Under the pieces are notes generated by a model. It did no database searches and was not told the origin of the DNA. It was given only the letters and a program-made list of their open reading frames with translations. DNA of 64,000 bases, from positions 5,925,501-5,989,500 of the forward strand of contig NZ_CP104578.1 of the NCBI RefSeq assembly GCF_036826855.1, in the 5' to 3' direction. Source of the stretch: Streptomyces sp. SJL17-4. Lineage in GTDB: Bacteria; Actinomycetota; Actinomycetes; Streptomycetales; Streptomycetaceae. Positions 17,416-25,747 of the stretch are shown in pieces (within the stretch, counting starts at the first letter, position 1; the number at the start of each line of letters is the position of its first letter). The position numbers and the translations under genes are program-made.

Positions 17416-18651
17416 TCAGGGACGGCCCGCCGTGACCTTCGTCGCCTCCGGCGCCGGGTCCTCGCCCTCCGGCCGGATGCCCCGCATCCGGCCCCACGCG
17501 TACACACAGCCCGCCAGCGCCAGGTCCGAGAGCAGCATGAAGCCGATCGAGTACGAGTCCTTGGCGCTGTAGATCGCGCCCATCACCAGCGGCGGGAGGA
17601 ATCCGCCGAGCCCGCCCATCGCGCCGACGATGCCGGTCACACTGCCGACCTTGGCCTGCGGGGTGACCTGCGAGACCAGGGCGAAGACGGAACCGCTGGC
17701 CGTGCCGAGACCGGCCGCCATGATGAGCAGCGCGGTCGTGCCGCCCGGATTCAGCGGCGGGTCGAAGGCCTGGACGATCGCGAGGAGCGCGACCACGCCG
17801 AGCGCGACGGCCGTGACGAGCGCCGGGTGGATCCGGTCCGAGAGCCAGCCGCCGATCGGCCGGAAGATGACGGTCACCAGGGCGAATCCGGCCGCCTTCG
17901 TGCCCGCGTCCGTCGGGTCGAGCTCGTACCAGGTCTTCAGATACGTGGGCAGGTAGACGCCGAACGCCACGATGCCGCCGAAGCCGATCGCGTACAGCGC
18001 CGACAGCTCCCACGTCACCCGCAGCCGCCCCGCCGAGCCGAGCCGGGTCGCCAGGGAGGCGGTGGGCACGGGCCGGTCGGGCCGGTCGGTGATGAAGAAC
18101 ATGGCGAGCACCGCGTACGCCGCGAGCGCGACCGCCACCACGATGAACGGCAGGTTCTCGCCGTGCTTCGCGATGCGCGGCGTGAAGTAGCCGGAGAGCG
18201 CCACACCGCCCATGCCCATGCCGAACACACCGAGCGCCAGACCGCGCTTCTCGGGCGGGAACCAGGAGTTGACCAGCGGGATGCCGATCGCGAACGTCGT
18301 GCCGCCGAGGCCGAGGAGGAAGGCGACGATCAGCATCAGGCCGTAGCTGTCCTTGACCACGATGAGCAGCAGGACGGGGATGATCGTCAGCGCCGAGACC
18401 AGCGGGAACATCAGCTTCGCGCCGTACCGGTCGGTCAGCGCGCCGGCCGGGATGCGGCCGAGCGAGCCGACCAGGACGGGGACCGCGACGAGCAGCGACT
18501 GCTCGAAGGAGCTGAGTTCGAGCCGGTCGCCGTACCAGCTGGCGAGGGGGGCGATCAGGTCCCACGCCCAGAAGGTGAGCGTGAAGCCGATGGTGGCCGC
18601 CACCAGGTTGCGGTAGGCCGCCGTTGTCGGGGGCTTGGTCTCGGTGTCCAC
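17416..18651 (-). CDS. MFS transporter, NarK/NNP nitrate-nitrite porter-like
   Basis: This ~411-residue, ~12-helix membrane protein carries features of the nitrate/nitrite porter branch. These are the stretch NSWFPPEKRGLALGVFGMGM in helices 4-5 and a late GIVGAMGGLGGFLPP that resembles the second nitrate signature. It could instead carry another small anion; its position beside malonyl-CoA ligase leaves open a dicarboxylate such as malonate. No nitrate or nitrite reductase gene is in the window. The start is uncertain: GTG at 18651 has GGAGG only one base away, and a TTG at 18663 has no ribosome site. Helices begin soon after either. Confidence 0.75.
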   Translation of the reverse strand: MDTETKPPTTAAYRNLVAATIGFTLTFWAWDLIAPLASWYGDRLELSSFEQSLLVAVPVLVGSLGRIPAGALTDRYGAKLMFPLVSALTIIPVLLLIVVKDSYGLMLIVAFLLGLGGTTFAIGIPLVNSWFPPEKRGLALGVFGMGMGGVALSGYFTPRIAKHGENLPFIVVAVALAAYAVLAMFFITDRPDRPVPTASLATRLGSAGRLRVTWELSALYAIGFGGIVAFGVYLPTYLKTWYELDPTDAGTKAAGFALVTVIFRPIGGWLSDRIHPALVTAVALGVVALLAIVQAFDPPLNPGGTTALLIMAAGLGTASGSVFALVSQVTPQAKVGSVTGIVGAMGGLGGFLPPLVMGAIYSAKDSYSIGFMLLSDLALAGCVYAWGRMRGIRPEGEDPAPEATKVTAGRP

Positions 18652-18722
18652 GCCTCCAGTCAAGATCGGGGAGGGGCGGGCGGCGCGCGGGAGTGCTCCG
18701 TACGAGTGTCCGGTACGGGTGA

Positions 18723-20276
18723 CTACGGCCAGGTCACCGTCGTCGGCGGGCTGCCGTCGTCCGTGACCCGGAGCCGGGCCCCCTCGTCCCCGCCCGCCCC
18801 GCCCACCGACACGTCCACCGTGATCGCGCCGATCCCCGAGCGCCGGTGCGCCGCCGCCAGTGCCCCGCGCAGCGCGGCGAGGAGAGCGGTCGCCGACTCC
18901 TCGTCGATGAGGGTGTCCACCGCTCCGGCGAAGTGCACGGACGGTTGGAAGCCGAGCAGGACCGCCGCCCCGCCGGTCTCCCGCAGCACCTTTCCCCGGA
19001 AGGACGTCGGGGCGTCCGCCGGCGGCTGCTGGAGGGCGAAGATCGTCGTGCGGACCTCCTGGATCGTGGAGTCCAGCTCGTCCACCGCCCGCCCGAGGAG
19101 CGCGCTGTCCTCGGAGGAGTCGACCGACCGCCGCCGGGTGGACTCCAGCATCATCTCCGTGGCGAACAGGCGCTGGACGACCAGGTCGTGCAGATCGCGG
19201 GCGATCCGGTCCCGGTCCTCGTACACCGCGAGCCGTTCCCTGTCGTGCCGTGCGTCGGCGAGGACCAGCGCGAGCGCGGCCTGCGAGGCGAACTGCGAGG
19301 CGAGGAGCCGGTCGACCGCCGTGTACGGCCGGTCGCCGCGCCGCCGGGGGAGAGCGAGCGTGCCGATGAGCTTTCCGCCGCTCTGCAGGGGCAGCATCAT
19401 CGACGGGCCGAAGCGGGAGCGGACATGGGTGGTCATCCGTGGATCGGTCGCCGAGTCCTCGATGAACACGGGCTCCCCGCCGAGGAGCTGGACGAGCACG
19501 GGGGAGCCGGGCGCGATCGCCGTGCCGACCAGATCGCCCGGGTCGTCCGTCGTCGAGGCGGCGACGATCTCCATCCCGCCCTCGGTGGTGGGCTGGAGGA
19601 CGACCCCGGCCGAGGCGCCGGCGAGGATACGGGCCCGCTCGGCGACGGTCATCAGCGCGTTCTCGGCTGACGCGCCGGTCAGCAGGGCCGTGGTCACGGC
19701 GGCCGCGCCCTCGATCCAGCGCTCCCGCTGCCGGGCGGTCTCGTACAGCCGGGCGTTGCCGATGGCGATGCCGGCCTGCGAGGCGAGGACCCGGAGCAGG
19801 GAGAGGTCCTCCTCGGTGAAGCCGCCGCCGCGCTTCTCTGTGAGGTACAGATTGCCGAAGACCTCGGTGTGGACCCGGATGGGGACGCCGAGGAAGGTGT
19901 GCATCTCCGGGTGCCCGGCGGGTACGCCCGAGGAGCGCGGGTCGGCCGTCAGGTCGTCGATCCGCAGCGGCCGCTGGTCCTGGACGAGAGCGCCGAGCAA
20001 CCCGGCGTGGCCGTCGGGAAGGCGGCCGATGCGCTGCCGCTCCTCGTCCGTCATCCCGGAGGTGAAGAGCTCGGTGATGCGGCGGCGCTCGGGGTCGACG
20101 ACCCCGAGCGCGCCGTAGCGGGCCCCGATGAGCTCGGTCGCGGAGTCCACGATGTGCTGGAGGGTGGAGCGGAGTTCGAGGTCCGTGCCGACGCTGAGGA
20201 CGGCTTCGAGCAGCATCGGCAGACGGGGCGCGTCCTCGTCGGTGTCCCCGTCCGTGTCCTCGTCCATGATCGTCAT
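18723..20276 (-). CDS. GAF-domain sensor kinase homologue with degenerate ATPase domain
   Basis: This 517-residue cytosolic protein is built like DevS/DosS: two GAF domains (about residues 25-175 and 200-345), then a HisKA_3 dimerisation helix with the phospho-acceptor motif DRDRIARDLHDLVVQ near residue 365. The C-terminal ATPase domain is abnormal. The Asn of the N-box is missing (GALAAAHRRS where relatives have an SN-x-x-RHA type helix). The D-box reads VTDDGSPP, and the chain ends nine residues later without a G2 loop. It probably cannot bind ATP normally. No response regulator gene is adjacent. It lies 54 bases downstream of no other kinase gene but directly ahead of mbl on the same strand order (mbl is upstream, at 20331). 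It may act as a sensor or dimerisation partner. Confidence 0.85.
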   Translation of the reverse strand: MTIMDEDTDGDTDEDAPRLPMLLEAVLSVGTDLELRSTLQHIVDSATELIGARYGALGVVDPERRRITELFTSGMTDEERQRIGRLPDGHAGLLGALVQDQRPLRIDDLTADPRSSGVPAGHPEMHTFLGVPIRVHTEVFGNLYLTEKRGGGFTEEDLSLLRVLASQAGIAIGNARLYETARQRERWIEGAAAVTTALLTGASAENALMTVAERARILAGASAGVVLQPTTEGGMEIVAASTTDDPGDLVGTAIAPGSPVLVQLLGGEPVFIEDSATDPRMTTHVRSRFGPSMMLPLQSGGKLIGTLALPRRRGDRPYTAVDRLLASQFASQAALALVLADARHDRERLAVYEDRDRIARDLHDLVVQRLFATEMMLESTRRRSVDSSEDSALLGRAVDELDSTIQEVRTTIFALQQPPADAPTSFRGKVLRETGGAAVLLGFQPSVHFAGAVDTLIDEESATALLAALRGALAAAHRRSGIGAITVDVSVGGAGGDEGARLRVTDDGSPPTTVTWP

Positions 20277-20330
20277 GGTCTCATTGTCGTACGAATCGTT
20301 CGCTTTCGCGGGATTGTGTCCGATCGGAGA

Positions 20331-21392
20331 TCAGTCCTCGTCCGGCACCGGGTTCCGCTCCGACAGCGGGTCGAGGACCATCGGCTGGACCTTGCCCTCC
20401 AGCATCGCGCCGAGGCCCAGCACCGCGCACACGTCGGGACGTTCGGCGATGTGGACCGGCATGCCGGTCGCCGCGCGCAGCATCTGGTCGAGCCCCGGCA
20501 GCAGGGCGCTGCCGCCGACCATCATGATCCCGCGGTCCGCGAGGTCGGCCACCAGATCGGGCGGGCAGTCCCGCAGCACCTTCCCGATGCCGTCGAGGAC
20601 CGCCGTCAGCGGGGTGTGGATCGCCTCCCGCACGGCGGCGGTGTCGACGGTCACCGAGCGGGCCAGGCCGGTGGCGACGTCACGGCCGTGGATCTCGGTC
20701 CAGGCCGGGCCGTGGGGCGTCAGGCCGTTTCCGCTGAGGGCCAGTTGGAGGGGGCGCACCGACTGGCTCGGCAGCATCAGCTCGTGGTGGTGGCGCAGGT
20801 GCTGGATGACGGCGTGGTCGATGGCGTCGCCGCCGACGGGCATCCGCTCCGCCGTGACGATCGAGCCGAGCGAGAGCACCGCGACCTGCGTGGTCGCGGC
20901 GCCGCACACCAGGATCATGGTCGCGGTCGGCTGCTCGACCGGCAGCCCGCAGCCGACGGCCGCCGCGATCAGCGTGTCGACCAGCTCGACGCGGCGGGCC
21001 CCGAGACCGACGAGGGTCTCCACGGCGGCGCGCTGGGCGAGCGGGTCGCTGTCGTGCGGGGTGCAGGCGGCGGCGCGCAGCCGGGGCTTGCGGCGGAGCT
21101 GCCGACGCAGCTTCTCGCCGAGGAGGTGGCGGAGCATGCGCTGCGCCATCTCGATGTCGACGACCGTGCCGCCCGAGACGGGGCGGACGACCCGGATGTA
21201 GTCGGGGGTGCGGCCGGTCATCTTCTCGGCCAGCGCGCCGACGGCGATCAGCGCTCCGGTACGGGTGTTGACGGCGGCGACGCTCGGCTCGTCGACGACG
21301 AGTCCGGCGCCCTTGACGAAGACCCGGGTGCGGGCGGCACCCAGGTCGACGGCGACATGGCAACGACGCAGCTGCTCAAGGCTGACGGTCAC
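20331..21392 (-). CDS. mbl: MreB-like actin homologue Mbl
   Basis: This 353-residue bacterial actin should polymerise under the membrane and guide cell-wall synthesis. The phosphate-1 loop VAVDLGAARTRVFVKG (residues ~14-29), a central GGDAIDHAVIQH segment and the adenosine-site GGSALLPGLDQ near residue 295 follow the MreB order. The GTG at 21392 is chosen because GGAGG lies seven bases upstream. In S. coelicolor the Mbl homologue depends on MreB for localisation and contributes to the spore wall; the same role is likely here. It differs from true MreB in having no mreC/mreD genes beside it. It is divergent from the zinc-ribbon membrane protein at 21647, and the degenerate kinase follows it after 54 bases. 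Confidence 0.88.
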   Translation of the reverse strand: MTVSLEQLRRCHVAVDLGAARTRVFVKGAGLVVDEPSVAAVNTRTGALIAVGALAEKMTGRTPDYIRVVRPVSGGTVVDIEMAQRMLRHLLGEKLRRQLRRKPRLRAAACTPHDSDPLAQRAAVETLVGLGARRVELVDTLIAAAVGCGLPVEQPTATMILVCGAATTQVAVLSLGSIVTAERMPVGGDAIDHAVIQHLRHHHELMLPSQSVRPLQLALSGNGLTPHGPAWTEIHGRDVATGLARSVTVDTAAVREAIHTPLTAVLDGIGKVLRDCPPDLVADLADRGIMMVGGSALLPGLDQMLRAATGMPVHIAERPDVCAVLGLGAMLEGKVQPMVLDPLSERNPVPDED

Positions 21393-21646
21393 GGCGGATC
21401 CTCCGGAGTGCGGTGCTGGCACGGGCGAGGGGGGTTCGCGTTTCGCGGTCCTGTTCGCATCGTCCGGCCGTCCGGGGCGCGGCGCGCGCTGGGCTGCGCC
21501 GCCCGGGGCCCCGCTCCGATGCGCCCGGCAGGACGTACCGAAGCGGGAGAATCACGACGCACCGCCGACGACCTGCGGTTTCCTCACAGAATCCTCACTT
21601 CCGCGCCTACCTGTGGCCGTACCCGGCCGCATAGCCTGCGGGCCCC
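21393..21646. other. divergent promoter region of mbl and the SCO2400-type gene
   Basis: This 254-base gap holds no gene. It contains the mbl ribosome site at its left end and, near 21590-21640, a relatively A/T-rich stretch with two spaced CCTCAC repeats ahead of the right-hand gene. I cannot place promoters with confidence. Confidence 0.4.
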
Positions 21647-22708
21647 ATGGACTACTGCCACGCGTGCCGGCGGCATCTCAACGGGGCCCTCGCCTGTGCC
21701 GGGTGCGGGACTCCCGTCGAGGAACTGCGGTACGAGACCCCCCACATGTCCGGCCGGCCGGCCGAGCCCGTCCAGGCGTTCCCGTCGGCCCGGCCGGTGG
21801 AGCCCGCCGGGCCCGGGTACGGGTACGGGTACGGGTACGGACCTGGGCCCGAGTACGCGCCGGGTCCCGAGCACACCCCGGCGCCCGACGGCAGCGCCGG
21901 CTACGCCTCGGCGCCCGAACACGCGTCGGAGCCCGAGCAGGCGCCGGCTCCCGAGTACGCGTCGGCGCCCGAGCACGTCTACGAACTCGATGTCCTCGAA
22001 CCGCCCCGCCCGGCCCCCGGCGGTCGCCGTGCCGCCCGCGGCGCCGCGCAGGGCCGGTCCGCCGAACGCGGCCGCGGGGCCGCGCGCAAGGGCCGCCGCG
22101 CGCGGAGCCGTCGGGGCCGTACGGTCCTGGTGGGCACCCTCGGCCTGGTGCTCGCGGCCGGTTCGCTGAGCCTGGCCCGGCTCGCCATGGAGGAACCGGA
22201 GCAGGCGGGCGCCGCCACGGCGGTGGAGGAACTGGAGGTCACCGAGTCCCCGCTCGCCCCGGAGCCCGTCGAGACCACCGCGGCCCCGGACGGCGGCAAC
22301 CCGTCACCGGTCACGTCCGCGCCGACCCGCCCCCGTCAGGTGAGCGCGGACACGAGCGAGGGCACGGGCTCAGGGTCGGGCTCGGGCACGGACACGGGAT
22401 CGGGTACCGGCTCCGGTACGGGTACGGGATCAGGTACGGGCTCCGGTACGGGGACGGGCTCCGGTACGGGGAGCGGGAGCGGGGGCGCCCCGCCGCACCC
22501 GTCGACGCCCGCCGACCCGGCGACCCGGCCCGCGACCCCCACCGCGAACCCGTCGGCCACGAAGGCCCACACGCCTCCGTCCAGCACGCCGACCGCCACC
22601 GGCCCGACCCCGTCGACCACGGCCACGACCCCCACTCCCACCCCCACGCCGACCCCGACCCCGACCCCGACCGAGACGTGCACCCCCTTCCTCTGGTGGT
22701 GCGTCTGA
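21647..22708 (+). CDS. zinc-ribbon, proline-rich single-pass membrane protein (SCO2400 family)
   Basis: This 353-residue protein of unknown function has a layout known in Streptomyces as the SCO2400 family. The first 20 residues hold four cysteines (Cys4, Cys7, Cys17, Cys20 in MDYCHACRRHLNGALACAGC), a zinc-ribbon pattern. A Pro/Glu/Tyr-rich low-complexity region follows, then a basic stretch and one membrane helix (RTVLVGTLGLVLAAGSLSLA, ~residues 157-176). The outer part is a long Ser/Gly/Thr- and Thr/Pro-repeat stalk, ending in CTPFLWWCV. The zinc ribbon therefore faces the cytoplasm and the stalk should span the wall. The short GYGYGYG, TGSGTG and PTPTPT repeats are likely hypervariable. 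It is divergent from mbl, so a role in envelope or sporulation is conceivable but unproven. Confidence 0.8.
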   Translation: MDYCHACRRHLNGALACAGCGTPVEELRYETPHMSGRPAEPVQAFPSARPVEPAGPGYGYGYGYGPGPEYAPGPEHTPAPDGSAGYASAPEHASEPEQAPAPEYASAPEHVYELDVLEPPRPAPGGRRAARGAAQGRSAERGRGAARKGRRARSRRGRTVLVGTLGLVLAAGSLSLARLAMEEPEQAGAATAVEELEVTESPLAPEPVETTAAPDGGNPSPVTSAPTRPRQVSADTSEGTGSGSGSGTDTGSGTGSGTGTGSGTGSGTGTGSGTGSGSGGAPPHPSTPADPATRPATPTANPSATKAHTPPSSTPTATGPTPSTTATTPTPTPTPTPTPTPTETCTPFLWWCV

Positions 22709-22723
22709 GCGGCGCCGGCGGCG

Positions 22724-23617
22724 TCAGCCGGCCGCGGGCCTGCCGAACTCCTCGATCAGGACCGGGTACTGCTCGCCGCCGTGACCGGCGGCGATCGCGC
22801 GGTCGGCCATCGCCTTGAACAGCTTGGGGAGTTCGGCGTTGACGCCCAGCGCCTCGCTCTCCTCGATCAGGTGCTCCATCGCCCGCGCGTCGGTCTCCAG
22901 GGCCGACACCTCGGCCGGGAAGGAACCGGCGTCGATCTGCTCGGCGTAGCCCGGGAGCCAGTCGGCGACCCCGGCGGCGATCTGCCGGGCGAACGGCGCG
23001 TACGTCGCCGCGTCGACGCCGGCCGTCCTGAGCATGGCCGTGCCCTGGAGCCAGGCGTTCAGGACGCTCCACATCATGGCCAGGCCGGCCACGTCGTACA
23101 GGGCCGCGAGCCCGTGGTCCTCGCCGAGGTGGGTGACGGTGCCGAGCGCTTCGAGGGTGGGGCGGTGGGCCTCGAAGTCCGCCTTCGGGCCGCTGTGCAG
23201 GATGACCGCCTCGGCGGTGCCGATCACCGGCGGAACGGCCATGATCGCGCCGTCCAGGTAGCGGGCGCCGCGCCGCTCGGCCCAGCGGGCGGTGTCGCGG
23301 GCCTGGGCCGAGTCGCCGGAGGTCAGGTTGAGCAGGGTGGTGCCGTCGAGCTTCCCGCCGTTCACCTCGTCCGTGTCGAGCAGTTCGCGCACGGCCCGGT
23401 AGTCGGTGAGGCAGACGAGGGTCAGGGGGCTCGCGTGGAGCGCGGCGCCGACGCTCGGCGCCAGATGTGCGCCCTCGGCCACCAGCGCGGCGGCCTTGGC
23501 GTGCGTACGGTTCCAGACGGTGGTCGGGTGTCCGGCGCGGAGGAAGGCGCCGGCGAGGGCCTGTCCCATCAGGCCGAGTCCAATGACGGTCACGGGTGCG
23601 GCAGTTCTGTCGGTCAT
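22724..23617 (-). CDS. NAD(P)-dependent oxidoreductase, imine reductase / beta-hydroxyacid dehydrogenase type
   Basis: This 297-residue protein has a Rossmann domain starting TVIGLGLMGQALAGAFLRAGH (dinucleotide loop GLGLMG) and WNRT at the end of beta-2, suggesting NADPH. An all-helical C-terminal dimer domain follows. The lysine typical of hydroxyisobutyrate dehydrogenases in the inter-domain helix is not evident (ALYDVAGLAMMWSVL instead), which points to the imine-reductase-like branch with an Asp at that site. The ATG at 23617 starts just before the fold; a longer frame has no support. It is divergent from a MerR regulator, with a MerR-type promoter between them, so it is probably induced by the regulator's ligand. 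The substrate is unknown. Confidence 0.85.
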   Translation of the reverse strand: MTDRTAAPVTVIGLGLMGQALAGAFLRAGHPTTVWNRTHAKAAALVAEGAHLAPSVGAALHASPLTLVCLTDYRAVRELLDTDEVNGGKLDGTTLLNLTSGDSAQARDTARWAERRGARYLDGAIMAVPPVIGTAEAVILHSGPKADFEAHRPTLEALGTVTHLGEDHGLAALYDVAGLAMMWSVLNAWLQGTAMLRTAGVDAATYAPFARQIAAGVADWLPGYAEQIDAGSFPAEVSALETDARAMEHLIEESEALGVNAELPKLFKAMADRAIAAGHGGEQYPVLIEEFGRPAAG

Positions 23618-23632
23618 GGCAGCATCGTGAAC

Positions 23633-23656
23633 GTTGATACCGGTGTGAAGGTCAAG
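23633..23656 (-). promoter_or_regulatory. MerR-type promoter/operator
   Basis: On the minus strand, TTGACC (23650-23655) is followed by CACACCGGT and ATCAAC. With TTGATACC on the other strand this makes an imperfect dyad of the kind bound by MerR proteins within an over-long spacer. It lies 16 bases ahead of the oxidoreductase start and just before the MerR gene. Confidence 0.65.
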
Positions 23657-23671
23657 CGAGCGGGGGTCGCG

Positions 23672-24079
23672 ATGCGGATCGGGGAGTTGAGCCGCCGGAC
23701 GGGTGTCCACACCCATCAGTTGCGCTACTACGAGGCCCAGGGCCTCCTCGAGGCGGAGCGCGGCACCAACGGGTACCGCGTGTACGACGAGAGCGCCGTG
23801 CTGCGGGTGAAGCAGATCCGGCACCTGCTCGGCGCCGGGCTGTCCTCCGAGGACATCGCGTACCTGCTGCCCTGCGCGCAGGGCGAGGTCCCGGAGCTGC
23901 TCGGCTGCCCCGAGCTGCTGGCCGCGATGCGGTCGCGGCTGGGGCGGATCGACGACCAGATGGAGCGGCTCGCCCGGTCCCGCGACGCGCTCACCGTCTA
24001 CATCGACGCGGCCGAGCGCACGGGCGCGGAGGCGTACCCGCCCTTCGACGGATCCGACCGGGAGCCCGTCCCCGCCTGA
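23672..24079 (+). CDS. MerR-family transcriptional regulator
   Basis: This 135-residue protein begins with the MerR winged helix (MRIGELSRRTGVHTHQLRYYEAQGLL and wing ERGTNGYRVYDE). A coiled dimer helix (RSRLGRIDDQMERLARSRDAL) follows, with a short effector tail. No metal-binding cysteine cluster is seen beyond Cys80/Cys90-like positions (LPCAQG, LGCPEL), so the ligand is unclear; two cysteines nine residues apart could be redox-active. The ATG at 23672 is preferred over an in-frame GTG at 23627 because the latter would place the operator inside the coding sequence. It should activate the divergent oxidoreductase. Confidence 0.87.
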   Translation: MRIGELSRRTGVHTHQLRYYEAQGLLEAERGTNGYRVYDESAVLRVKQIRHLLGAGLSSEDIAYLLPCAQGEVPELLGCPELLAAMRSRLGRIDDQMERLARSRDALTVYIDAAERTGAEAYPPFDGSDREPVPA

Positions 24080-24084
24080 GCGCC

Positions 24085-24104
24085 GGGGCTTCCCGCGAAG
24101 CTCC
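24085..24104. terminator. short hairpin between convergent regulators
   Basis: GGGGCTTC and GAAGCTCC pair (one G-U) around CCGC in the 31-base gap between the MerR and MarR genes. It is modest in strength. Confidence 0.5.
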
Positions 24105-24110
24105 AGACCT

Positions 24111-24548
24111 CTAGACGTCCGGCTGGACGCCCAGCATCCGCTTCAGCAGGTCCCGCAGCAGTGTCCGCTCGGCCTCGGTCAGCTCGCCGAGCGGCTCGCG
24201 CGCGAAGTCCAGGGACTCGCGCAGCCGGTGCGCCGTCGCGCTGCCCTCCTCCGTGGGGACGGCCAGTTTGACGCGGCGGTCGGCCGGGTCGGGGCGGCGC
24301 TCCACCAGGCCCCGGGCCTCCAGGCGGTCCACGATCCCGGTGACGTTGGACGGCTCGCACTTCAGCTTCTGGGCGATGCGGCGCATCGGCAGCGGATCCA
24401 GCGAGAGCAGGCCGAGGACACGCGCCTGCGCGCCGGTCAGCGCGTGCTGCGCGGCGGCCTGCTCGTACTCCTCGTAGTAGCGCGCGACGACCGTGCCGAT
24501 CAGCTCGACGACTTCGAGGGTCAGGGGGTCCGTGCGTGGGGTGGCCAT
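24111..24548 (-). CDS. MarR-family transcriptional regulator
   Basis: This ~145-residue winged-helix repressor has the recognition helix region RIAQKLKCEPSNVTGIVDRL and the wing VERRPDPADRRVKLAVPT. It lacks the N-terminal redox cysteine of OhrR, so it is probably not a peroxide sensor of that class; its only cysteine sits in the DNA-binding domain. It is divergent from a medium-chain reductase and the second ohr, with a CCnAGATA-N15-TATCTnGG dyad between. Repression of those genes and of itself is likely. Two in-frame ATG codons (24557 and 24548) are both poorly served by ribosome sites; the second is preceded by GGAGG two bases away. Confidence 0.87.
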   Translation of the reverse strand: MATPRTDPLTLEVVELIGTVVARYYEEYEQAAAQHALTGAQARVLGLLSLDPLPMRRIAQKLKCEPSNVTGIVDRLEARGLVERRPDPADRRVKLAVPTEEGSATAHRLRESLDFAREPLGELTEAERTLLRDLLKRMLGVQPDV

Positions 24549-24561
24549 GCCCTCCATCCTA

Positions 24562-24592
24562 CCCAGATACTTGACAACATAAAATATCTAGG
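24562..24592. promoter_or_regulatory. probable MarR operator
   Basis: CCnAGATA (24562-24569) and TATCTnGG (24585-24592) form an inverted repeat across an A/T-rich centre that also contains TTGACA. The site lies immediately upstream of the MarR start and about 70 bases before the reductase gene. Assignment to the MarR protein is inferred from position. Confidence 0.6.
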
Positions 24593-24663
24593 TGCATGGT
24601 TGTTTCAGGTAGTGAATCTTTTGTGATCTGAAGCTTTTCGTACGTTCTCTGGAGGCCGTGCTC

Positions 24664-25683
24664 ATGTCCGTTCTTCCCGCGTCCAGCCGTGAGTGGCACC
24701 TCGTCGCCCGTCCGCACGGCTGGCCGACCCCCGCGGACTTCGCGCTCCGTGAGACCCCCGTCACCGAGCCCGCCGAGGGCCGGATCCTGGTCAGGAACCT
24801 GCACTTCTCCGTCGACCCGTACATGCGCGGCCGCATGAACGACGTGAAGTCGTACATTCCGCCGTTCAAGCTGGACCACCCCATGGACGGCGGCGCGGTC
24901 GGCGAGGTCATCGCCTCGAACGCCGAGGGCTTCGCCGTCGGCGACCACGTCCTGCACGGCCTCGGCTGGCGCGAGTACGCCGACGTCCCGGCCCAGCACG
25001 CCACCAAGGTCGACCCGGAGCTCGCCCCGCTCTCCGCCTACCTCGGCGTCCTCGGCATGACCGGCCTCACCGCCTACGCCGGCCTCTTCGACGTCGCCTC
25101 CTTCAAGGAGGGCGACGCGGTCTTCGTCTCCGGCGCGGCCGGCGCCGTCGGCAGCCAGGTCGGCCAGATGGCGCGCCTCAAGGGCGCCTCCCGGGTCATC
25201 GGCTCCGCCGGCTCCGACGAGAAGGTGAAGTTCCTCGTCGAGGAGCTCGGCTTCGACGCGGCCTTCAACTACAAGAACGGCCCGGTCAAGGACCAGCTCC
25301 GCGAGGCCGCCCCGGACGGCATCGACGTCTACTTCGACAACGTCGGCGGTGACCACCTCGAAGCCGCGATCTCCTCGCTCAACGTGCACGGCCGCGCCAC
25401 CATCTGCGGCATGATCGCCCAGTACAACGACACCGAGCCGGTCGCGGGACCGCGCAACATGGCGATGATCATCGGCAAGCGGCTCCGGCTCCAGGGCGTC
25501 CTCGTCGGCGACCACTACGGCCTCCAGCAGCAGTTCGTCCAGGAGGTCGGCGGCTGGCTCGCCGCCGGCGAGCTCAAGCACCGCGAGACCTTCGCCGAGG
25601 GCATCGAGAACGGTGTGGACGCCTTCCTCGGACTGCTCCGCGGCGACAACACCGGAAAGATGATCGTCTCGGTGACCCGTTAG
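24664..25683 (+). CDS. NADP-dependent medium-chain reductase (prostaglandin reductase/CurA-like)
   Basis: This 339-residue zinc-free MDR enzyme should reduce the C=C bond of alpha,beta-unsaturated ketones or aldehydes. The N-terminal GroES-like domain contains VDPYMRGRMND. The Rossmann domain has the loop VSGAAGAVGSQVGQMARLKG near residue 150, then GSAGSDEKV and YFDNVGGDHLE, all hallmarks of the leukotriene B4 dehydrogenase/CurA group. ATG 24664 is chosen because GGAGG lies eight bases upstream. The second ohr follows after 64 bases on the same strand and is probably co-transcribed. Together they could detoxify products of lipid peroxidation: unsaturated carbonyls by this enzyme, hydroperoxides by Ohr. 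Confidence 0.9.
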   Translation: MSVLPASSREWHLVARPHGWPTPADFALRETPVTEPAEGRILVRNLHFSVDPYMRGRMNDVKSYIPPFKLDHPMDGGAVGEVIASNAEGFAVGDHVLHGLGWREYADVPAQHATKVDPELAPLSAYLGVLGMTGLTAYAGLFDVASFKEGDAVFVSGAAGAVGSQVGQMARLKGASRVIGSAGSDEKVKFLVEELGFDAAFNYKNGPVKDQLREAAPDGIDVYFDNVGGDHLEAAISSLNVHGRATICGMIAQYNDTEPVAGPRNMAMIIGKRLRLQGVLVGDHYGLQQQFVQEVGGWLAAGELKHRETFAEGIENGVDAFLGLLRGDNTGKMIVSVTR

Positions 25684-25747
25684 TCTTCCCTCAGCCGTCG
25701 CGATCGTGGGCGCGAGTCGCGGCGAACCCATGAAGGAAGTACCTCGC

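Noticed and set aside
23627..23671. Upstream GTG start for the MerR gene at 23672
   Set aside because: It would put the MerR operator inside the coding region and add residues before the conserved first helix.
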